Of a DNA stretch of 35,521 nucleotides, positions 30,732-35,521 are shown one piece after another. The notes beneath the pieces were generated by a model, which saw only the letters and a list, made by a program, of their open reading frames with translations, was not told the origin of the DNA and searched no databases. Origin of the DNA: an uncultured Ruminococcus sp. (GTDB taxonomy: Bacteria; Bacillota; Clostridia; Oscillospirales; Acutalibacteraceae); contig CADBHB010000017.1 of assembly GCA_902794395.1 (NCBI GenBank), positions 1-35,521 of the forward strand, in the 5' to 3' direction. The position numbers and the translations under genes were made by a program. The first letter of the stretch is position 1. Each line of letters begins with the position of its first letter.

Positions 30732-31760
30732 ATGATATGCAAGAATTGCGGTTGCAGTAATGTTCCTTCGGCAAAGTTCTGTTCGGTATGCGGAGAGAAT
30801 ATGTTTGATTCAAAAGCCGAGCCATCCCAAAATCTGGCGAGCCGTTATGACGACGGTTACAGCGGCAGTCGGAATTTTGATCAGGGCTACGACAACGGCT
30901 TCAACCAAAATCAATACGGCGGCCGGGGCTACAACAACGGCTACAACCAAAATCAATACGGCGGACAGGGCTATAACAACGGTTATAATAACGGATACAA
31001 CAACGGTTACAATCCTAACCAATACGGCGGTCAGGGCTATAATTACAACTATGGTTATAACAACGGCTACAACCCTAACCAATACGGCGGTTACGGCGGT
31101 CAGCGCAGCAAAAGCGCGATGGTAATAAGCCTCATTGCCGCGTCACTGGCTATTTTGTGCATGCTCTGCACCTTTTTGCCCAGCATACGGTACAAGGTCA
31201 ACGAGAGAAATTTTGACGACCACAATACCATGTTATATTTCTCGACTGAGAAAGACAAAGAAATCAGAAAAGGCGCCGTCGATTCTTCCGATTATCAGTT
31301 CACGCAGAATGTGTTTTCATACATCTCGATGAACTTTGATAATTGTTTCAACGAGAAGGCATACGAAAACTATTATAAGATGCAAAGCCCCGACAGCAAG
31401 GTCGCCATGAAATCTACCTATTACGTGGAACGCGCGCTGGTGCTGCTGATGCTTATCATCACGCCCATGATTTTCCTGCTTGTAGGAGCGATCCTCGGGT
31501 TTATGCGGCGGCCGGCTTCTGCTGCGCTGCTCATAACGGGCGGCTCCATCTTTACAACGGTATCTATCTACTGGTCGTTGTTCCTCAATAATGTGGCGCC
31601 GCTGGGCAGGATATATTTTAACAACGCCACCTCCAACACGGGGGATTATAAAGAAACCACCTCTGCTCTGGTAGCGAACGCTCCCGGTATAATGATATTT
31701 TTAGGCATTGGCGTCATCGTTTTGGGCAGCATTTTGCAGGCCAAGAAAAACCAACTTTAA
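30732..31760 (+). CDS. zinc-ribbon membrane protein with Tyr/Asn/Gly/Gln-rich linker
   Basis: This encodes a 342-residue protein of unknown function. An N-terminal zinc ribbon has C3-x2-C6 and C17-x2-C20. Residues about 39-123 are low-complexity, built almost only of Tyr, Asn, Gly and Gln, with NQYGG units at about 60, 74, 96 and 116. Four predicted membrane helices follow (about 128-150, 234-258, 263-287, 316-335), with an approximately 80-residue polar loop between the first and second. GTGGAGG precedes the ATG. The ribbon and linker should be cytoplasmic. It is first in a unit of four genes. The linker resembles prion-like domains that phase-separate, which is inference. Confidence 0.85.
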   Translation: MICKNCGCSNVPSAKFCSVCGENMFDSKAEPSQNLASRYDDGYSGSRNFDQGYDNGFNQNQYGGRGYNNGYNQNQYGGQGYNNGYNNGYNNGYNPNQYGGQGYNYNYGYNNGYNPNQYGGYGGQRSKSAMVISLIAASLAILCMLCTFLPSIRYKVNERNFDDHNTMLYFSTEKDKEIRKGAVDSSDYQFTQNVFSYISMNFDNCFNEKAYENYYKMQSPDSKVAMKSTYYVERALVLLMLIITPMIFLLVGAILGFMRRPASAALLITGGSIFTTVSIYWSLFLNNVAPLGRIYFNNATSNTGDYKETTSALVANAPGIMIFLGIGVIVLGSILQAKKNQL

Positions 31761-31772
31761 AAGGGAGATAAT

Positions 31773-32360
31773 ATGCCATCGGTCAATTCAAACAAGAAAA
31801 AAACCAAAACTAAACCTCTGGGCAGCGTCACTCTTTGGGCTGACGACGTCCCCGGAGAGAACGCAAGACCTGTCCTCGCAAAAAAGGCGCGCACCATTTC
31901 TTTTGTCAACGCGGTCGTTTGCATAGTCGCGCTGCTCATACCTTTCATTCCGGTCAGCATTGACAAAAAGCTCATCACCGAGCCGCTGATCCCGAATATG
32001 TTCGGCGTTATCAGCCGCGATTTGGGCATGGAAGCCAACCGTTCCGACGCGGCAAAGTTTTTGATACTCTTCGCGGTCGCGTTCATACTCATCGTCATAG
32101 GTCTGGTCGACACCTATTATCACGACAGGATCGCCGGTTTGTTCACCTTGAGCGGATGCATTATCCTCTCTTATTTTTCCATCACATGGGTATCGTACGC
32201 GGCGATTTTGCCTAACGGCGTAAAGGCTAATCTCAAAACCGCGCTCGGCGAAACGCCTATCCCCGCTATGATGATAATCTTTTCCATAGGCGGCGCAGTT
32301 ACCTCCGCGCTGGCGTTTTTCGGATATAGCCTTAAGCGCGACAACAGCGGTCTGCACTAG
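31773..32360 (+). CDS. four-helix membrane protein without zinc ribbon
   Basis: This encodes a 195-residue protein with the same membrane plan as its neighbours: helices at about 43-61, 95-113, 119-142 and 163-185, with a polar loop after the first. The N-terminus is short, Lys-rich (NKKKTKTK) and lacks the cysteines seen in the five sister proteins. It may be a paralogue that lost its ribbon or a dedicated partner. AAAGGGAG precedes the ATG, and it begins 12 nt after the previous stop, so they share an operon. No known family is recognised. Confidence 0.82.
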   Translation: MPSVNSNKKKTKTKPLGSVTLWADDVPGENARPVLAKKARTISFVNAVVCIVALLIPFIPVSIDKKLITEPLIPNMFGVISRDLGMEANRSDAAKFLILFAVAFILIVIGLVDTYYHDRIAGLFTLSGCIILSYFSITWVSYAAILPNGVKANLKTALGETPIPAMMIIFSIGGAVTSALAFFGYSLKRDNSGLH

Positions 32361-32371
32361 GGGGCGCTGAC

Positions 32372-32983
32372 GTGGTTTGTAAACAGTGCGGAAAAGAAAG
32401 CTCCGCAAACGCCAAGTTTTGCCGTTTCTGCGGAAAGACGTTCAATGGTAAAAGCAGAGGCATCTCTATGTCCACCTACATTTTGATGCTGGTCAACGCT
32501 TTTGTCGCGGTAGTGAATATAATCCTTCCCATGCTCCCCTGGGGCGTAGAGAAGGAGCTGGTGGAGATACGTGTTTATGACGGCGGCTACGGAGGTACCG
32601 AGTTCGGCTATCAGGATAAGTCGCTGAACATCTTTTCCTTTGCCGGCAACGGCAGTCAAAATCCGCTGTTCGGCATAATTACGCAGAGCTTGCTGGGCTT
32701 TTATATCATCAGCTCGGCGCTGCTGCTGATAGGCGCGGTGCTGGCGGTGTTCAAGCTGAAAATTTCGGGCGGCATCACTCTGGCGGGTAATATCGCCTAT
32801 CAAAACTGGACCTTTATACTTTTGATACTGGTCGTTTCCATCCATGTTTTGCTGACGAGGAGCAGCGGCGAGCAGGGCTACATAACGCCCGTACCATACA
32901 TAATGTACGGTTCCTCGCTTGTCGGCATAGTCACCTCGGCGCTGGTGCTGGCAAAGCACCGGAAAAAACAGACTTCCGAATAA
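32372..32983 (+). CDS. zinc-ribbon four-helix membrane protein
   Basis: This encodes a 203-residue protein of unknown function. The zinc ribbon uses C3, C6, C17 and C20 (VCKQCG and FCRFCGK). A short linker leads to helices at about 34-56, 103-126, 144-162 and 174-195. The loop between helices one and two (about 57-102) is Gly/Tyr-rich and probably faces outside. Translation starts at GTG 32372, supported by AGGGGG upstream and by the ribbon beginning at residue 2 as in its sisters. It starts 11 nt after the previous gene. Confidence 0.82.
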   Translation: MVCKQCGKESSANAKFCRFCGKTFNGKSRGISMSTYILMLVNAFVAVVNIILPMLPWGVEKELVEIRVYDGGYGGTEFGYQDKSLNIFSFAGNGSQNPLFGIITQSLLGFYIISSALLLIGAVLAVFKLKISGGITLAGNIAYQNWTFILLILVVSIHVLLTRSSGEQGYITPVPYIMYGSSLVGIVTSALVLAKHRKKQTSE

Positions 32984-33074
32984 TATGCAATCAAGGCGTG
33001 CGCCGCGAATTACACGGTGTCGCCATAAAGCTGCCGACGGCAGTAATAATTCTTTTCTTTAAGGAGATGTATTT

Positions 33075-33704
33075 ATGATTTGTAACAGATGTGGAACATT
33101 CAACCAAGACGGAAGCTATTCCTGCGCCAACTGCGGAGCGCCGCTGGGTAACTATCAGCAGCCCCCGGGTTACGGCAGCATTCAGCAGCAAAAAGGCCCC
33201 AAGCCTATGGTGCTGTATTTTATTGCAGGCGCTGTGGCGGCTTTGCTGATTATCTTCATTTTACTGCCTCAGTTTTCGTATCACTACGATATAAAAGTCG
33301 AGAAATTCAACAAAGTCTACAACGTGTTCGGCGTAAAGTCGTTTGTTAATGACGCCTCCAAGTATTCCGGTTCCAACTCCAAGGACGTCAAGGCCGCCGG
33401 AGATGTGCTCGCGGGCGCCGCAATCGGTTTGTTCATTCCGCCTGTCTGCCTGTGCGTGGTATGGGCTGTCCTGTCCTTCCTGCGTAAAAAAGCCGCGGGT
33501 ATTCTCGGCATTATCGCCTCTGCGTATTATGCATTTATGGCATTGATTTGGATCGCTATGATCGCAGCGCTCAGTTCTGCCTCCAAGTCCGGAAAATATG
33601 TCGACAAGGTCGACATGACTGCAGTGCCGGTGTTCATGCTGTTGCTTGCGATCGCCGGTATCCCCATCGGTATTTTCCAGATCGTTAAGAGAAAGAATCT
33701 TTAA
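33075..33704 (+). CDS. zinc-ribbon four-helix membrane protein
   Basis: This encodes a 209-residue protein of unknown function with the ribbon C3/C6/C17/C20 (ICNRCG, SCANCG), a short Gln/Gly/Pro/Tyr linker (about 25-43), and helices at about 46-65, 112-135, 140-168 and 182-204. The first loop (66-111) contains Lys/Asn/Ser-rich sequence. AAGGAG precedes the ATG. A 91-nt gap with a five-pair hairpin (33031-33043) separates it from the gene before; no promoter was found there, so it probably belongs to the first unit. A strong terminator follows. Confidence 0.82.
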   Translation: MICNRCGTFNQDGSYSCANCGAPLGNYQQPPGYGSIQQQKGPKPMVLYFIAGAVAALLIIFILLPQFSYHYDIKVEKFNKVYNVFGVKSFVNDASKYSGSNSKDVKAAGDVLAGAAIGLFIPPVCLCVVWAVLSFLRKKAAGILGIIASAYYAFMALIWIAMIAALSSASKSGKYVDKVDMTAVPVFMLLLAIAGIPIGIFQIVKRKNL

Positions 33705-33714
33705 TATCATAAAA

Positions 33715-33757
33715 TTGCAGTCCCCGCGCGTTCAGTCGTGGGGGCTGCGTTTTAAAA
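33715..33757 (+). terminator. terminator of the first zinc-ribbon unit
   Basis: GCAGTCCCC (33717-33726 region) pairs with GGGGGCTGC with one G-T wobble, followed by GTTTTAAAA. The rest of the gap to the next promoter (about 95 bases) shows nothing recognisable. Confidence 0.85.
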
Positions 33758-33853
33758 GCAACAAGCAGGAATTATTATTAATACCGCGTGTTGTTCGTCG
33801 CGCGGTTTTCAGTGGCCGAGTATCTTTAGAGCTGATAATCAGCCCATAGCTGC

Positions 33854-33882
33854 TTTACAAAAACACATATATATCCTATAAT
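33854..33882 (+). promoter_or_regulatory. promoter of the second zinc-ribbon unit
   Basis: TTTACA (33854-33859), 17 bp and TATAAT (33877-33882). It matches the first unit's promoter in -35, -10, spacing and the bases just after the -35. Confidence 0.8.
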
Positions 33883-33927
33883 ATATTTGTGCACAACGCA
33901 CATATTATTTTTCAAGGAGGATTGTCC

Positions 33928-34614
33928 ATGATTTGTTCAAAATGCGGCGCCAACAATGTTGACGAAGCAAGATTCTGTGCCGTATGCGGCGCCGATATGT
34001 CACAGTCGGCAAACACCGCCGAAGGCTACGGACAGTACGCCGCCGCTTATCCCATGGGTGTGCCGCAAAACGCGCTGCCCGCAAGAAAGCGTGATATTTC
34101 CGCTGTTACCTATGCAATGATGATACTCAACTCGGTGTTCACGTTCTTGGCGATATTGATGCTATATATTCCGACCTGGTGGGTCAGAAAAGGCTATACC
34201 ATAGGCGGCTCCAAAAAGTATTTCAGCCTGTTTTCGGAGAATATCGAGCACCTGAAATCTAAGGGAGTCAGCGACGAGAAGGATCTTTACATAACATATG
34301 TCGTACTGATAATCGGCTTTACGCTGGTCGCTGTGGCGGGCATCGTGCTCGCGCTGCTGCGATTCCGCTTTTCCGCCGGACTGCTGGCGGCTGCCGGCGC
34401 GTTCGCGATAGCGGAGATGTTCGAGCTGTATCTGTCATGGCTTTCAGACTCAATGTTTTACGCCAAATATCCCAAGTACAATGTAGCCGATATGAAGTCG
34501 CAGGCATATTTGCCGCTGGTACCCGTGGCGTTCTTTTTCGCGATCTCCGCAGTCGTCTTTTCGGCGGTGGTATTCGCGACTTATCGAGACAGAAGCAAGA
34601 AGGAGGGGCAGTAA
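33928..34614 (+). CDS. zinc-ribbon four-helix membrane protein (closely paired with the next gene)
   Basis: This encodes a 228-residue protein of unknown function with the ribbon C3/C6/C17/C20 (ICSKCG, FCAVCG), a Gly/Ala/Tyr linker, and helices at about 59-82, 121-143, 148-170 and 194-218. It shares long stretches with the following protein: NALPARKRDI before helix one, LMLYIPTWW at its end, LRFRFSAG between helices two and three, and FATYRDR at the end. The open frame begins at 33889, but ATG 33928 is chosen because AAGGAGG stands seven bases before it and the ribbon starts at residue 2. Its stop overlaps the next ATG. Confidence 0.84.
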   Translation: MICSKCGANNVDEARFCAVCGADMSQSANTAEGYGQYAAAYPMGVPQNALPARKRDISAVTYAMMILNSVFTFLAILMLYIPTWWVRKGYTIGGSKKYFSLFSENIEHLKSKGVSDEKDLYITYVVLIIGFTLVAVAGIVLALLRFRFSAGLLAAAGAFAIAEMFELYLSWLSDSMFYAKYPKYNVADMKSQAYLPLVPVAFFFAISAVVFSAVVFATYRDRSKKEGQ

Positions 34615-35420
34615 TGATTTGCAATAAATGCGGACGTGAAAACAGCGAAAACGCCAAGTTCTGTGCCGGCTGCGGCACGCCACTGCAGGAGGCGGCTGCT
34701 CAGGCAGCTCCAACCGCGACCCCCGGCGAACCCCCTGCCGCCCCTTATCATATTTACACCGATCCCGCCGGCGTGTTGCCTGCGGATCAGTCCCGTTTTT
34801 ACACCGGCGCTGCCGCCGCGGCACCCGCGAACGCACTGCCTAAAAAAAGGCGCGACATCCCCCAAAGCACATTTATTTTGATGATCCTTAACGCGGTGTT
34901 CGCGTTTTTGTCGGTGCTGATGCTTTATATCCCGACCTACTGGACCAGAAAGATAGAATACGTAGGTTCGACCGGCACCAAGGGCAGAAAGTATTACAGT
35001 GATTTTTCGGATATTCTCCGCTGCCTCAAGGATAATGAGTTAAAGAAATACAGGGATTTCCATACTTTGCTGCTGACAATGGTGATCATCATTACGGTCA
35101 TCGCGGTCGTCGGCATCATATTTGCCATCCTGCGGTTCAGGTTTTCCGCCGGCTTTTTGATTGCGCCTGCCTTGTTTACACTGGCGTGCGTATATGAACG
35201 TACCATAGGCTATTTCCATAGATTGTTTTATTACATCAATCATTCTGATAAGGCGAAATACCGCACCAGGGGCATACTGTTCCTAACGCCGTTAGCCTGC
35301 GCTTTTGCCATCATAACCATTGTGCTGTCGCTTATGGTATACGCTACCTACCGCAAAAAGAAGTCCGAAGCCGCAAAGCCTGCGGTCAGTACCGAAGAAA
35401 CAGCCGACACAACATTTTAA
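34614..35420 (+). CDS. zinc-ribbon four-helix membrane protein (paralogue of the preceding gene)
   Basis: This encodes a 268-residue protein of unknown function. The ribbon is C3/C6/C17/C20 (ICNKCG, FCAGCG). An Ala/Pro-rich linker (about 25-75) is longer than in the sister. Helices are at about 85-107, 152-173, 178-200 and 221-244, followed by a charged tail to 268. NALPKKRRDI, LMLYIPTYW, LRFRFSAG and YATYRKK match the preceding protein, so the two arose by tandem duplication. The start overlaps the previous stop by one base (TAATG) with AAGGAGG upstream, so the two are coupled and probably made in equal amounts. Confidence 0.85.
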   Translation: MICNKCGRENSENAKFCAGCGTPLQEAAAQAAPTATPGEPPAAPYHIYTDPAGVLPADQSRFYTGAAAAAPANALPKKRRDIPQSTFILMILNAVFAFLSVLMLYIPTYWTRKIEYVGSTGTKGRKYYSDFSDILRCLKDNELKKYRDFHTLLLTMVIIITVIAVVGIIFAILRFRFSAGFLIAPALFTLACVYERTIGYFHRLFYYINHSDKAKYRTRGILFLTPLACAFAIITIVLSLMVYATYRKKKSEAAKPAVSTEETADTTF

Positions 35421-35501
35421 ACAGACTAACTATTAAAAGTCAATAGGAAAATGAAAAGTTTTCCACAAAAATCAACAATCAGAAAAGAGACACGACAAAA
35501 A

Positions 35502-35521
35502 GAGCAACCAAGCAGTTGCTC
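35502..35521 (+). terminator. partial terminator-like hairpin at the window edge
   Basis: GAGCAAC (35502-35508) can pair with GTTGCTC (35515-35521). The window ends before any T run can be seen. The 80 bases before it are AT-rich and hold no gene. Confidence 0.5.

Noticed and set aside
33028-33060. A terminator or separate promoter between the third and fourth zinc-ribbon genes.
   Set aside because: The stem CTGCC/GGCAG has only five pairs and lies 18 bases from the ribosome binding site; no -35/-10 pair was found, so a single operon is simpler.

Overview
The window looks like a chromosomal segment of a low-to-moderate-GC Gram-positive anaerobe of the Clostridia, probably an Oscillospiraceae/Ruminococcus-like gut bacterium. 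This is inferred from gene content and RNA regulation: a Firmicute-type L10 leader with an attenuator, a T-box, GatCAB, RqcH, RlmH, a WalJ-type MBL protein, ATP-dependent PEP carboxykinase, a stand-alone PduL, and strong GGAGG ribosome binding sites with 17-18 bp sigma-A promoters. No phage, insertion sequence, CRISPR array, rRNA or tRNA gene was seen.

Layout. 1-3544: ribosomal/transcription operon rpmG-secE-nusG-rplK-rplA, then L10 leader-rplJ-rplL, closed by a terminator; rpoB does not follow. 3567-8794 (minus): an SDR oxidoreductase, an XRE regulator, glnS, gltX and a small lipoprotein. 9088-11027: pckA with a long leader. 11050-11384: an unannotated type I toxin-antitoxin-like cassette (23-aa membrane peptide, sequestered ribosome binding site, antisense RNA with its own promoter and terminator), bracketed by two identical 34-nt terminator copies. 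11394-14040: a small helical protein, an esterase, PduL and a family 4 uracil-DNA glycosylase. 14055-18014: an ABC exporter pair with a very large coiled-coil permease. 18070-25269: aspS, a secreted M4 metallopeptidase and gatCAB. 25347-28380 (minus): walJ-rlmH-rqcH. 28587-30357: a tryptophan T-box controlling trpB2. 30373-30590: two identical 60-nt repeats. 30624-35521: two transcription units with six small four-helix membrane proteins, five of which carry an identically spaced N-terminal zinc ribbon (C3, C6, C17, C20).

How parts fit. The window encodes both direct Gln-tRNA charging (GlnRS beside GluRS) and the amidotransferase GatCAB close to an AspRS that carries a His associated with the non-discriminating form. 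This suggests GlnRS handles tRNA-Gln while AspRS plus GatCAB makes Asn-tRNA. Ribosomal protein synthesis appears controlled by L1-site mimics ahead of rplK and rplA and by an L10 leader.

The best candidates for something undescribed are the zinc-ribbon/four-TM paralogue array, one member of which carries a Tyr/Asn/Gly/Gln-rich prion-like linker, and the compact toxin/antisense cassette behind pckA. All calls rest on reading the sequence; no database search was run.
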